From Streptomyces sp. BK340 (GTDB lineage: Bacteria; Actinomycetota; Actinomycetes; Streptomycetales; Streptomycetaceae), in NCBI RefSeq assembly GCF_007827595.1, contig NZ_VISR01000025.1, forward strand, positions 1 to 64,000: 64,000 nt of DNA. Reading direction: 5' to 3'. The translations under genes and the position numbers were made by a program. Numbering within the stretch: the first letter of the stretch is position 1; every line of letters begins with the position of its first letter. The notes under the pieces are model-generated. The model was not told the DNA's origin. It was given only the letters and a program-made list of their open reading frames with translations, and ran no database searches. Shown here in pieces: positions 23,981 to 32,517 of this stretch.

Positions 23981-24062
23981 GGCGCGCGGCCAGCCGGCCC
24001 AGCAGTCCGAGGGCCAGGATGATCGCGCCGAACTCGATCAGGAAGACCGCGGAGGAGTGCAT
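23979..24062 (-). pseudogene. 5' fragment of a cation/proton antiporter (KefB/CPA2-like) gene
   Basis: Only the first 28 codons remain: MHSSAVFLIEFGAIILALGL then LGRLAARL, the start of the first membrane helix of the antiporter that normally follows the TrkA-C regulatory subunit gene in Streptomyces. After codon 28 the sequence becomes the tail of a different gene. The start codon overlaps the end of the upstream regulatory gene, as in intact operons. Confidence 0.6.
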
Positions 24063-24553
24063 CCGCCTCGCTCCCGGCCGAGTATCGCGGCGGCCGCGTC
24101 GACGCCCTCACGGGTGCCGATCATGATCAGGGTGTCCCCGCCGGCCAGCCGGAAGCCGGGAGAGGGGATCGCCTCGGCCGGTCGCAGTACGGCCACGATC
24201 GACACGCCGGTGTCTCGGTGCACATCCGGGTGTCGCCGAGCAGCCGCCCGTTCCAGTGCGACGTGGCGGACAGCCGGGCCCGCTCGGCCACCAGACCCAG
24301 TTCGGTGGTGTATGGACAGCAGGTTCGGGCTGTGGTGTGTCGGCTTCAGCGCCTCGGCCAGCGCCTCCGCCTCCCCGCGGGTGAGCCGGACGGACAGCGC
24401 GCAGGCGTCGGGATCGTCACCGCGGTAGGCGCTCAGCGTTCTCGGCCCGTCGCGACGGGCCACCACCGACGGCCGGCGCCGCTGCCGGGTCGTGAGGTCG
24501 TACCGGACACCGATGCCCGGCAACGGTGTCGTACTCGTGCGTGCGGCACCCAT
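24038..24553 (-). pseudogene. TrkA-C-domain antiporter regulatory subunit, doubly frameshifted
   Basis: The frame begins MGAARTSTTPLPGIGVRYDL and ends with VSIVAVLRPAEAIPSPGFRL, AGGDTLIMIGTREGV and AAAILG, the N- and C-terminal (RCK_C) parts of the actinomycete cation:proton antiporter regulatory subunit. Between about 24308 and 24212 the open frame is nonsense, while the neighbouring frame reads TELGLVAERARLSATSHWNG and RLLGDTRMCTET, exactly the missing middle. One extra base after the SIH codons and two extra before GVSIV restore the frame overall. The product would carry about 30 wrong residues. With its antiporter partner truncated, it is most likely a decaying gene; sequencing error remains possible. 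Confidence 0.7.
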
Positions 24554-24663
24554 GGCCGCCCCCCGCCCCATTCGCAGGTTTCTTGGTGAAACCATTACCG
24601 GAAGCCTGACCTGACGGCGAAATGGCCGTCGCAGGGTTCCGGGTGGGCAGGGGGGTGAGCGGG

Positions 24664-24846
24664 TTACGAGGCGGAGCGGAGGCCGTTCTCGCCGTGCCCC
24701 TGGTCGGGCTGGCAGCTGAGGCACAGTGCGTGGTCCCCGTCGCGGGTGACGACGGTTCCCCATCCGAGGCACTGCGTGCAGTCGCGGGCGAGACGCAGGT
24801 CGGGGTGCGGGGACGGGAAGGGACTGTGGTGGGCTCCGTAGGCCAT
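24664..24846 (-). CDS. Small zinc-ribbon-like protein
   Basis: A 60-aa protein with two CxxC pairs, CTQC (about residue 23) and CLSC (about 42), separated by GWGTVVTRDGDHAL, suggesting a single bound zinc. Small actinomycete proteins of this design are common; their function is unknown. The ATG at 24846 has AAGGAG about 11 nt upstream, and the zinc knuckle begins after a Pro-rich start. It stands alone between the decayed antiporter locus and the aldo/keto reductase. Confidence 0.65.
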   Translation of the reverse strand: MAYGAHHSPFPSPHPDLRLARDCTQCLGWGTVVTRDGDHALCLSCQPDQGHGENGLRSAS

Positions 24847-24951
24847 GCGGGAAGCGGCTCCTTGAGATCGCGGAGGCGGGGGCCGGACTGCTTCCATTAT
24901 GTCCTATTTTTTTCTCTTATGTCAGTGACGGGTGTCACTGCGTGCCACGCT

Positions 24952-25995
24952 TCAGCCCAGATTGCCCAGCCGCGCGTCCCGCCACAGGTCCACACCGCCG
25001 TCGGTGGCGTACTTGTCGATCTCGGCCAGTTCCTCGGCGCTGAAGTCGAGGTTCTCCAGCGCGGCCACGTTCTGCTCCAGCTGCTCGACGCGGGAGGCGC
25101 CGATGACCAGCGAGGTGACCCGCTCGTCCCGCAGTGCCCAGGCCAGCGCCATCTGGGCCAGGGTCTGCCCGCGCCGGGCGGCGATGTCGTTCAGGGAGCG
25201 CAGCCGCTGCCGCATGTCCTCGGTCAGCCATGCCCGGTCGAACGACGTGCCGGCCGCGGCCCGCGAGCCCTCGGGCACGCCGTCGAGGTAGCGGCCGGTC
25301 AGCAGGCCCTGGGCGAGTGCCGTGAACCCGATGACACCGAAGCCCTCCTCCTCGGCCGCGTCCAGCAGGCCGTCGGTCTCGATCCAGCGGTTGACCATGC
25401 TGTACGACGGCTGGTGGATCAGCAGCGGGGTGCCGAGCTCGCGCAGGATCGCGACGGCCTGGCGGCTGCGCTCGGAGTCGTAGGAGGAGATGCCGACGTA
25501 CAGCGCCTTGCCCTGGCGGACGGCCGTGTCGAGCGCGCCCATCGTCTCCTCCAGCGGCGTGCTCGCGTCCAGCCGGTGGGAGTAGAAGATGTCCACGTAG
25601 TCCAGGCCCATGCGGCGCAGGGACTGGTCCAGTGAGGCCAGCATGTACTTGCGGGAGCCGCCGCCCTGCCCGTAGGGGCCGGGCCACATGTCCCAGCCGG
25701 CCTTGGTGGAGACCACCAGCTCGTCCCGGTACGGCGCGAGGTCCTGCTTCAGCAGCCGGCCGAAGTTGATCTCGGCCGCTCCGTACGGCGGACCGTAGTT
25801 GTTGGCCAGGTCGTGGTGGGTGATCCCGAGGTCGAAGGCGCGCAGGGCGATCTCGCGCTGCGTCTCGAAGGGGCGGTCGTCGCCGAAGTTGTGCCAGTAG
25901 CCCAGGGACAGGAGCGGGAGGTCCAGTCCCGAGCGGCCGGTGCGGCGGTAGCGCATGGTGCCGTTGTAGCGGTCGGGGTCCGCGACGTGGTTCAT
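24952..25995 (-). CDS. Aldo/keto reductase, YghZ-like
   Basis: A 347-aa NADPH-dependent aldo/keto reductase of the YghZ (L-glyceraldehyde-3-phosphate reductase) group. The N-terminus MRYRRTGRSGLDLPLLSLG and GITHHDLANNYGPPYG carry the catalytic Asp/Tyr; VVSTKAGWDMW provides the catalytic Lys and IFYSHRLD the His; SLVIGASRVEQLEQN is the C-terminal cofactor-binding motif. YghZ-type enzymes detoxify L-glyceraldehyde-3-phosphate and other aldehydes. ATG at 25995 lies 14 residues before the conserved start and follows CGGAGACG. Divergent from chitosanase. Confidence 0.88.
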   Translation of the reverse strand: MNHVADPDRYNGTMRYRRTGRSGLDLPLLSLGYWHNFGDDRPFETQREIALRAFDLGITHHDLANNYGPPYGAAEINFGRLLKQDLAPYRDELVVSTKAGWDMWPGPYGQGGGSRKYMLASLDQSLRRMGLDYVDIFYSHRLDASTPLEETMGALDTAVRQGKALYVGISSYDSERSRQAVAILRELGTPLLIHQPSYSMVNRWIETDGLLDAAEEEGFGVIGFTALAQGLLTGRYLDGVPEGSRAAAGTSFDRAWLTEDMRQRLRSLNDIAARRGQTLAQMALAWALRDERVTSLVIGASRVEQLEQNVAALENLDFSAEELAEIDKYATDGGVDLWRDARLGNLG

Positions 25996-26199
25996 CGGGT
26001 CGTCTCCGGGTGGTGCCGTAGGGGGGTGCCCTTCGTGTGCGAAGGGGCTCGTCCACCCTGCGCCTTCATGATTCGTAAGTCCAACCGCTGCCTCGCATGG
26101 CATTGAGCGGTCCGGTTTCTGAATCCGGCACGGTACGGCCGTGCTGTTCGATCCTACGAACTTCTCCCGAGACGGGTTACCGGCCCCCTCGGTGTTTGA

Positions 26200-26214
26200 T
26201 AGGAAACTTTCCTA
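26200..26214. promoter_or_regulatory. CsnR-type palindromic operator of the chitosanase gene
   Basis: A perfect 15-nt palindrome, TAGGAAACTTTCCTA, 53 bp upstream of the chitosanase GTG. It matches the AGGAAA-N-TTTCCT operator described for actinomycete chitosanase genes repressed by the ROK-family protein CsnR. No csnR gene is in the window. Confidence 0.8.
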
Positions 26215-26266
26215 CCAGTGCCGGTACGGACCAACCTCCCACCCCCCACCCCTACTTGGAGTCCTA

Positions 26267-27106
26267 GTGGAGCACACAGAGCGCGAATCGGCAGTCTCCG
26301 CCCGTCTCTCCCGCCGGACCGTCGTCGCCGTCCTCGGCGCCGTCGCCTCCGGCGCCCTGCTCGGCGTCGAGCGCGTCGCGGCGGCACCGGCTGCCGCGCC
26401 CGGCCTCGACGACCCGGCGAAGAAGGAGACAGCCATGCGGCTGGTCTCCAGCGCGGAGAACTCCTCGCTCGACTGGAAGGCCCAGTACAAGTACATCGAG
26501 GACATCGGCGACGGCCGCGGCTACACCGCCGGCATCATCGGCTTCTGCTCCGGCACCGGCGACATGCTCGACCTCGTCCAGCTCTACACCGACCGCAAGC
26601 CCGGCAACGTCCTGGCCAAGTACCTGCCGGCCCTGCGCCGGGTCAACGGCAGCGACTCGCACAGCGGCCTGGACCCCGACTACCCCAAGGACTGGCGCAA
26701 GGCGGCCCAGGACTCCGCGTTCCAGCAGGCGCAGAACGACGAACGCGACCGTGTCTACTTCAACCCCGCGGTCGCCCAGGGCAAGGCGGACGGGCTGCGC
26801 GCCCTCGGCCAGTTCACCTACTACGACGCCATCGTCATGCACGGCGACGGTGACGACCCCACCAGCTTCCGCAACATCCGCAAGCGTGCCCTGCGCAGCG
26901 CCAAGCCGCCGGCGCAGGGCGGAAACGAGACGACGTACCTCAACGCCTTCCTCGACGCCCGGGTGTGGGCCATGAAGCAGGAGGAGGCGCACAGCGACAC
27001 CAGCAGGGTCGACACCGAACAGCGGGTCTTCCTGCGCAAGGGCAACCTCGACCTGAACACCCCACTGGACTGGAAGGTCTACGGGGACAGCTACCACATC
27101 GGCTGA
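26267..27106 (+). CDS. csnA: Secreted GH46 chitosanase
   Basis: A 279-aa endo-chitosanase. Catalytic residues fit GH46: general acid Glu64 in VSSAENSSLDW and general base Asp82 in IEDIGDGRGYTAG, 18 residues apart as in the well-studied N174 enzyme. The signal peptide contains a twin-arginine motif (LSRRTVVAVLG) and ends near VAA-AP, consistent with Tat export. GTG at 26267 is preceded by TTGGAGTCC at the right spacing; an upstream in-frame start at 26141 would place coding sequence across the operator. Cleaves chitosan outside the cell; expression is likely released by chitosan oligomers via CsnR. Followed by a long terminator. Confidence 0.93.
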   Translation: MEHTERESAVSARLSRRTVVAVLGAVASGALLGVERVAAAPAAAPGLDDPAKKETAMRLVSSAENSSLDWKAQYKYIEDIGDGRGYTAGIIGFCSGTGDMLDLVQLYTDRKPGNVLAKYLPALRRVNGSDSHSGLDPDYPKDWRKAAQDSAFQQAQNDERDRVYFNPAVAQGKADGLRALGQFTYYDAIVMHGDGDDPTSFRNIRKRALRSAKPPAQGGNETTYLNAFLDARVWAMKQEEAHSDTSRVDTEQRVFLRKGNLDLNTPLDWKVYGDSYHIG

Positions 27107-27115
27107 CCCAGGACA

Positions 27116-27180
27116 GGCGCGGCAGCTCCACGGCACCGGCCACCGGAAGCGTCGCTTCCAGTGCCGTGGCCTGCCGCGCC
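27116..27180 (+). terminator. Long compound hairpin after chitosanase
   Basis: Nested arms pair: GGCGCGGCAG (27116-27125) with CTGCCGCGCC (27171-27180), CCACGGCAC with GTGCCGTGG, and GGAAGC with GCTTCC at the tip. It starts 10 nt after the stop codon. Confidence 0.8.
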
Positions 27181-27455
27181 GTGAGGCGCTGGACCACGGC
27201 CGCGGCCACGGCGGCCCGGGCACAACGGGCAAGCTGCCATGGGGCCCTGACGGTGGGTGCGGACACGGGGGACACCTGCCTGTCGGAAACGGCACGCGCG
27301 CGGATGCGGCCGAGCCGGAAGACCGGCGGACCGGATCGTGGGGCAGACGGCCCCGCGCCGCTCCCCGCGTCGGGTGGCGCACTCGCCTGCCGGCCCCCTG
27401 ACGGGGAAGGATGGGGTCGGAGCGATCGATCACACCGATGCGGAGGAGCGGACTC

Positions 27456-29096
27456 ATGCCGCACGAGCGAGCCGGCCGGCCGGCCGGTCCCGAGGACCTT
27501 GTCGACGTGGCCCGGCTGGTCACGGCGTACTACGCGCTGCACCCCGACGCGGCCGACCCGGCGCAACGGGTGGCGTTCGGCACCTCGGGGCACCGGGGTT
27601 CGTCCCTGGCGACCGCCTTCAACGAGGACCACATCGCCGCCACCAGCCAGGCCATCTGCGAGTACCGCGCCGCCCAGGGCGTGGACGGCCCCCTGTTCCT
27701 CGGTGCCGACACGCACGCCCTGTCCGAGCCCGCGAAGGTCACCGCCCTGGAGGTGTTCGCGGCGAACGGCGTGACCGTACTCATCGACAGCGCGGACGGC
27801 TACACCCCCACGCCCGTGGTCTCGCACGCGATCCTCACCCACAACCGGGGCCGCAGTTCGGGCCTGGCCGACGGCGTGGTCGTCACCCCCTCGCACAACC
27901 CGCCCGCCGACGGCGGCTTCAAGTACAACCCGCCCAGCGGCGGCCCGGCGGCCTCCGAGGCGACCTCCTGGGTCCAGGACCGCGCCAACCAGATCATCAC
28001 CGGCGGCCTGAAGGACGTACAGCGGCTGCCCTACACCCGTGCGCTCGCGGCCGGCACCACCCGGAGGTACGACTTCCTGGGGGCCTACGTCGGCGACCTG
28101 CCGAACGTCCTGGACCTCGACGCGGTCCGAGCGGCCGGCGTGCGCATCGGCGCCGACCCGCTCGGCGGAGCGTCCGTCGCCTACTGGGGCCGGATCGCCG
28201 AGGAGCACGGCCTGGACCTGACCGTGGTCAACCCGAACACCGACCCCACCTGGCGGTTCATGACGCTGGACTGGGACGGCCAGATCCGCATGGACTGCTC
28301 CTCGCCCTATGCGATGGCCTCCCTCATCGAGCAGCGCGACCGCTTCCGCATCGCCACCGGCAACGACGCGGATGCGGACCGGCACGGCATCGTCACCCCC
28401 GACGCGGGCCTGATGAACCCCAACCACTACCTCGCGGTCGCCATCTCCTACCTCTACCGGCACCGCGAGCAGTGGCCCGCCGACGCGGGCGTCGGCAAGA
28501 CGCTGGTCTCCTCCACGATGATCGACCGCGTCGCCGCCGACCTGAACCGTCAACTGGTCGAGGTGCCGGTCGGGTTCAAGTGGTTCGTGGACGGGCTCGC
28601 CGCCGGCACCATCGGGTTCGGCGGCGAGGAGTCGGCCGGCGCGTCCTTCCTGCGCCGCGACGGCTCGGTGTGGACCACCGACAAGGACGGCATCCTCCTC
28701 GCCCTGCTCGCCTCCGAGATCACGGCGGTCACGGACAGGACGCCGTCCGAGCACTACGCGGACCTGACCGCCCGCTTCGGCGAACCCGCCTACGCCCGCA
28801 TCGACGCCCCGGCCACCCGTGAGCAGAAGGCGCTGCTGGCGAAGCTGTCCCCGGCCCAGGTCACCGCCGACACCCTCGCCGGAGAGGCGGTCACCGGCGT
28901 CCTGACCGAGGCGTCGGGCAACGGCGCCGCCATCGGCGGGATCAAGGTCACCACCGCCAACGCCTGGTTCGCGGCCCGCCCTTCGGGCACCGAGGACGTC
29001 TACAAGGTCTACGCCGAGTCGTTCCTCGGCCCTGACCACCTCGCCCGGGTGCAGGAGGAGGCCAAGGGCGTGGTGCTGGCCGCGCTCGGCGGCTGA
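27456..29096 (+). CDS. pgm: Phosphoglucomutase (alpha-D-glucose phosphate-specific)
   Basis: A 546-aa alpha-D-phosphohexomutase. Domain order and motifs are standard: substrate/phosphate motif RVAFGTSGHRGSS near the start, the phosphoserine loop VVTPSHNPPADGGFKYN, the metal loop GNDADADRHGIV, the sugar-binding GGEESAGASF and the C-terminal phosphate loop ARPSGTEDVYKVY. It interconverts glucose-1-phosphate and glucose-6-phosphate in the cytoplasm, feeding glycogen and nucleotide-sugar synthesis. GGAGGAG is 7-8 nt upstream of the ATG at 27456. The 275 nt between the chitosanase terminator and this gene hold nothing I recognise. Confidence 0.95.
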   Translation: MPHERAGRPAGPEDLVDVARLVTAYYALHPDAADPAQRVAFGTSGHRGSSLATAFNEDHIAATSQAICEYRAAQGVDGPLFLGADTHALSEPAKVTALEVFAANGVTVLIDSADGYTPTPVVSHAILTHNRGRSSGLADGVVVTPSHNPPADGGFKYNPPSGGPAASEATSWVQDRANQIITGGLKDVQRLPYTRALAAGTTRRYDFLGAYVGDLPNVLDLDAVRAAGVRIGADPLGGASVAYWGRIAEEHGLDLTVVNPNTDPTWRFMTLDWDGQIRMDCSSPYAMASLIEQRDRFRIATGNDADADRHGIVTPDAGLMNPNHYLAVAISYLYRHREQWPADAGVGKTLVSSTMIDRVAADLNRQLVEVPVGFKWFVDGLAAGTIGFGGEESAGASFLRRDGSVWTTDKDGILLALLASEITAVTDRTPSEHYADLTARFGEPAYARIDAPATREQKALLAKLSPAQVTADTLAGEAVTGVLTEASGNGAAIGGIKVTTANAWFAARPSGTEDVYKVYAESFLGPDHLARVQEEAKGVVLAALGG

Positions 29097-29129
29097 GGCC
29101 CAGGGCCGTACGACGGATACGACAGATAC

Positions 29130-29172
29130 GACGGCGTGCGCTCATCGGTCGCACCGGTGTGCGCACGCCGTC
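29130..29172. terminator. Hairpin between convergent pgm and lipase genes
   Basis: A perfect 12-bp stem, GACGGCGTGCGC (29130-29141) with GCGCACGCCGTC (29161-29172), around a 19-nt loop that itself contains ACCGGT. Positioned to terminate both convergent genes. Confidence 0.75.
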
Positions 29173-29183
29173 ACCGCGTGTGC

Positions 29184-30089
29184 TCAGCCGCGGCCACGAC
29201 CCCGCTCCAGCCGGTCCAGCACGGCCTGTGCCATGGCGGCCTCGCCCTTGGCGTTCGGGTGTGCGGGGGCCGCGGGCGAGGCCGGCTGCAGCGGCTCGAT
29301 CCAGCGGTCCGCGGGCGCCTTGCACATGTCGTGGCCGACCGTGGGGCCGTAGGTGTCGACGTACTCGGCCCGGTTCCACGCGGCGACCAGGCGCAGCATC
29401 AGGTTCAGCCGCTTCTCGGTGTCCCGCAGGTAGGGGAAGTCGCGCTGTCCGAACGGCACCGAGGGGAAGCAGCCGCTGCCGTCGTCCGGCAGCAGGTCCG
29501 GATAGCCGACGAGGACCACCCGCGCGTGCGGGGCCCGGGCGTGCACGGCCCGCAGCACCCGGTCGATCTTCGGCGCGGTCTCCAGAACGGTCAGCGCCAA
29601 CCGGTCGTAGCCCCCGGCCTTGTACGAGCGTTCGCAGGGGTTGCCTGTCGGGTCCTGGGCGCCGAGGCGGGCACAGGTGCCGATGATCGAGCCGAAACCG
29701 ACGTCGTTGCCGCCGATCTGCACCGTCACCAGGTCGGTGTCCCGTCCCAGCGCGTCGAGCTGCGGGGCATCGGTGCCCTGCGGCTTCCACATCTCGTTCG
29801 TCGTGGCCCCGGCGCAGCTCACGTCCTTGAACACGGTCGCCTCGCGCTGCGCCGCCACGAGCGAGGGGTAGTTGTGGTCGGAGCGGGCGCAGTCGGCGTC
29901 CGTCTGGCGCGGGATGAGCGGGCCCGAGGTGTAGGAGTCCCCGAGGGAGACATAGGTGAGCTCGTGGCCCTGTGCCGCCGCGGGCACCGTCGACGCGGCG
30001 ACGAGGGCGCAGCCCCCCAGTGCCGCCCCCAGCACGCCGGTTCGCCGCCGGCCTCTCGCCCCGCCCGGCGCATGCGTGTCGTTCGCCAT
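29184..30089 (-). CDS. Secreted SGNH/GDSL lipase-esterase
   Basis: A 301-aa exported hydrolase. Signal peptide 1-40 (charged GARGRRR, hydrophobic core, AAA-QG). The SGNH blocks are all present: VSLGDSYTSGP (nucleophile Ser52), SCAGATTNEMW (Gly), IGGNDVGF (Asn) and the final PAHPNAKG (His). Several cysteines (such as DADCARSDHNYP, GTCARLG, GCFPSVPF) suggest disulfides, as in Streptomyces extracellular lipases of this type. GGGGGAGGAA immediately upstream supports the ATG at 30089. Monocistronic. Confidence 0.9.
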   Translation of the reverse strand: MANDTHAPGGARGRRRTGVLGAALGGCALVAASTVPAAAQGHELTYVSLGDSYTSGPLIPRQTDADCARSDHNYPSLVAAQREATVFKDVSCAGATTNEMWKPQGTDAPQLDALGRDTDLVTVQIGGNDVGFGSIIGTCARLGAQDPTGNPCERSYKAGGYDRLALTVLETAPKIDRVLRAVHARAPHARVVLVGYPDLLPDDGSGCFPSVPFGQRDFPYLRDTEKRLNLMLRLVAAWNRAEYVDTYGPTVGHDMCKAPADRWIEPLQPASPAAPAHPNAKGEAAMAQAVLDRLERGRGRG

Positions 30090-30533
30090 GGATTCCTCCC
30101 CCTGAGGCCGTGACATCGCACGGCTCCGCCCTGAAAGAGCGGTCCGCGCGCTCAACTGGGTCTGTATACCGTCCGGTAGGTCTCACGGACCAGAAGCGGG
30201 AAGCAACATTCGCGCCGGGAAGCGGGGTGGGTGCGGCGCAGGCGCGGCGGCCGTAAAGCGGTGTCTGGCAAAGAACCGACCCACTCCGCAAACGGGGGCC
30301 CGCGTTCCGCGCGCTCGGTACTGCGCCGAGTTCAGCGACGGCAGCAACACCGGCTCCGGACCCGTCCACACGCCCGAGACGCGCGTGCTCTGCGCCTGAC
30401 GGACCAACCGGACGGAGGGTGCGAGTGACCTGAATCGGACCCTCGGGCCAGATCTTCATCCGGTCTGGACCACTGGCGCTTCGCCCGGCGGGCCCCAGCG
30501 GCCCGCCGGTGCGCCGTCCGGGGCCCGGCCTCC
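30090..30533. other. Intergenic stretch with one small coding-like remnant
   Basis: Promoter region of the lipase gene, then no intact gene. On the plus strand 30319-30399 reads YCAEFSDGSNTGSGPVHTP followed by ETRVLCA and a stop, with codon use like a real gene end. Nothing before it in frame is recognisable, so it may be the 3' tip of a lost gene. Otherwise I see nothing. Confidence 0.3.
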
Positions 30534-30797
30534 GGCTACATCCGTCTCGCCGACTTGACCGTCACCTTCGAGGGCCCCTGGTCCACGTACGTCTCGGCGT
30601 TCACCCGGCCGGTCTGGACGGCACGCCATCCGCCCGAACGGTTCTGTCATCTCGTCTACGGCGTACCCGAGGCCCTGGTCCCGCTCGCCGTCCGCACCGC
30701 GCACGAGCGCGGCGCGGCCGTCTGCGGACCGGTCACCGGTGAACCGCCCAACCCCTGGTCCGAGTTGACTCCCGCGCTGACCGGGGCTCAGGAGTGA
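30534..30797 (+). pseudogene. 3' remnant of a spherulation-specific family 4 (Spherulin4) gene
   Basis: The frame GYIRLADLTVTFEGPWSTYV continues through RHPPERFCHLVYGVP and VRTAHERGAAVCGPVTG to a stop at 30797. This is the C-terminal third of Spherulin4-type proteins (TIM-barrel, putative polysaccharide hydrolases, usually about 220-250 aa). The 5' two thirds are absent: upstream codons are unrelated, and there is no start with a ribosome site. Hence a truncated pseudogene. Confidence 0.6.
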
Positions 30798-30861
30798 CCA
30801 GCTCAGCCGGTGTGGAAGGCTTCGAGGGTCCGCAACAGCCCGACGGAGGAGAGTCACCGGC

Positions 30862-31518
30862 ATGGCCGTCATCCACCACACCACCATCACGCCGACCAAG
30901 GTCGAACTCCTCACCGCCTGGCTGCCCACCCGGCCCTGGTACCGCGGCGCTCCGGACGCCCCCGTGCTGACGAAGTCCGGCGGCTTCCGGCTGGACGACC
31001 CGGAGGGCGAGGTCGGCATCGAGTTCATGGTGGCCACCGACACCTCCACCCCCGAGCCGACCGCCTACCTGATCCCCCTCACCTATCGCGGCGCGCCGCT
31101 GGAGGGGGCCGAGGACGCGCTCGTCGGCACGATGCAGCACGGCGTGCTGGGCAAGCGCTGGGCCTACGACGGCTGCCACGACCCGGTGCTGGTCGCCGAA
31201 CTGCTCTCACTGATCGAGGGCAAGGCGCAGGCGATGGCCCAGAGCATCAGCGACACCCCCGACCGTGAGGTGACCCGCTCCTACGAGGGGGAGCCCTTCT
31301 CTCCGCAGGACTTCACACCCCGGCCCACCGACGACGAGCAGGGCACCCACCTCCCCGCACCGCACGGCACGATCCTCCATCTCCACCGCGTCCTGCGGCC
31401 CGTCCCCGAGAACATGCCGCTGCCCGAGCAGGGAGCGCTCGGCCATGTCGCGGGCGGCTGGCCGGGACCGGACGGCACCCGGCTGCGAGCGGTGTTCATG
31501 CGCCTGGACACCCACTGA
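30862..31518 (+). CDS. Stand-alone maltokinase N-terminal cap-like protein
   Basis: A 218-aa protein resembling the N-terminal cap domain of actinobacterial maltokinase (Mak/Pep2): MAVIHHTTITPTKVELLTAW, WYRGAPDAP, IEFMVATDTSTPEPTAYLIP, PLTYRGAPLEGAEDALVGTM and GKRWAYDGCHDP are characteristic. The kinase domain that makes maltose-1-phosphate is missing, so it is not a maltokinase itself; stand-alone cap proteins are frequent in Streptomyces with unknown role. GGAGGAGAG lies upstream of the ATG. The neighbouring pgm gene also concerns glucose phosphates, though no operon links them. Confidence 0.8.
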   Translation: MAVIHHTTITPTKVELLTAWLPTRPWYRGAPDAPVLTKSGGFRLDDPEGEVGIEFMVATDTSTPEPTAYLIPLTYRGAPLEGAEDALVGTMQHGVLGKRWAYDGCHDPVLVAELLSLIEGKAQAMAQSISDTPDREVTRSYEGEPFSPQDFTPRPTDDEQGTHLPAPHGTILHLHRVLRPVPENMPLPEQGALGHVAGGWPGPDGTRLRAVFMRLDTH

Positions 31519-31593
31519 TCGCACCGCCGCCGGGGAGATCGACATGCCGGGGGCCGGCGGCCGGGGTGTAGTGGGGCGGAGGAAGGTGAGCCC

Positions 31594-32277
31594 ATGCCCG
31601 GACGACCCGGCCGCCCCGATCCGCTCCCGAAGGCGCTCCTCGTCGTGACGGCCGCCACGGGAATCGTCGACGCGGTGGCCTACCTGGGCCTCGGGCAGGT
31701 CTTCACCGCCTTCATGACCGGCAACATCCTCTTCCTCGGCTTCTCCCTCGCCGGCGCGGAAGGGCTCTCGCCGATCGGATCCGGTACGGCGCTCATGGCG
31801 TTCAGCGTCGGCGCGGTCGTCGGCAGCCGTCTGGGCGCCGCGCTCTCCGGGCGGCGGCGCCGCTGGCTGTTCACCTCGGCCGCACTCGCGGCCGCCCTTC
31901 TCGTGACCGCGGCGCTGACCGCGATCGGCCTGCGCCCCGTCGGCGCGCATCCGGAACCGCGCCACTACGTCGTGACCGCGCTGATCGCGCTGGCCATGGG
32001 GATGCGCAGTGCGACGATGTGGCGCCTCGGGGCGGTCCTGAACACCACGCTCATCACCGGCACCCTCGTGACTCTGATCAGGCGGTCGCCCCTGGGCGGC
32101 GGGACCGGGGACGGTGCCCAGCGCTACCGCGCCGCCGGCCTGCCGGCGGTCCTGGTGGGCGCGGTTGTCGGCGCCCTCCTGCTGCGGGTGAGCATCACCG
32201 TGACCCTGCTGCTCGCCGCAGCGGGCGTGCTCGCCGGCATCGGGGGATACGTGGCGCATCCGGCGTCGCGGTCCTGA
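31594..32277 (+). CDS. DUF1275 (YoaK) family membrane protein
   Basis: A 227-aa protein with about six membrane spans. The signature TAATGIVDAVAYLGLGQVFTAFMTGN near the N-terminus (short form GIVDAVAYL...FMTGN) and LAMGMRSATMWRLGAV...TTLITGTLV in the second half are the duplicated DUF1275 motifs. Its function is unknown; transport has been suggested for the family. GGAGGAAGG is well placed before the ATG at 31594. Confidence 0.85.
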   Translation: MPGRPGRPDPLPKALLVVTAATGIVDAVAYLGLGQVFTAFMTGNILFLGFSLAGAEGLSPIGSGTALMAFSVGAVVGSRLGAALSGRRRRWLFTSAALAAALLVTAALTAIGLRPVGAHPEPRHYVVTALIALAMGMRSATMWRLGAVLNTTLITGTLVTLIRRSPLGGGTGDGAQRYRAAGLPAVLVGAVVGALLLRVSITVTLLLAAAGVLAGIGGYVAHPASRS

Positions 32278-32517
32278 CCCGCACCGCACCGCCTCAGGTC
32301 ATCAGGAGCACCGCCACCCACTTTCCGGAGCCTTCTGGCATGCCCTGGTCAAATCTGTCACTCTTTCGGCAGTCCTCGCCCTGACCCCATGAGGGCGCGG
32401 CGCACCACCCCGCACAGCGATCGCGCAACCCCAACCCCGCGGCCGCCCCGGCGCACCCCAGCCGGCCGGGCGGCCATCGAGCAGGCCGGAATCCCGGCCG
32501 CCGCAAAGGAGTAGCGT

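Noticed and set aside
30862..31518. Annotation as maltokinase
   Set aside because: Only the cap-like domain is present; the kinase catalytic motifs are absent.
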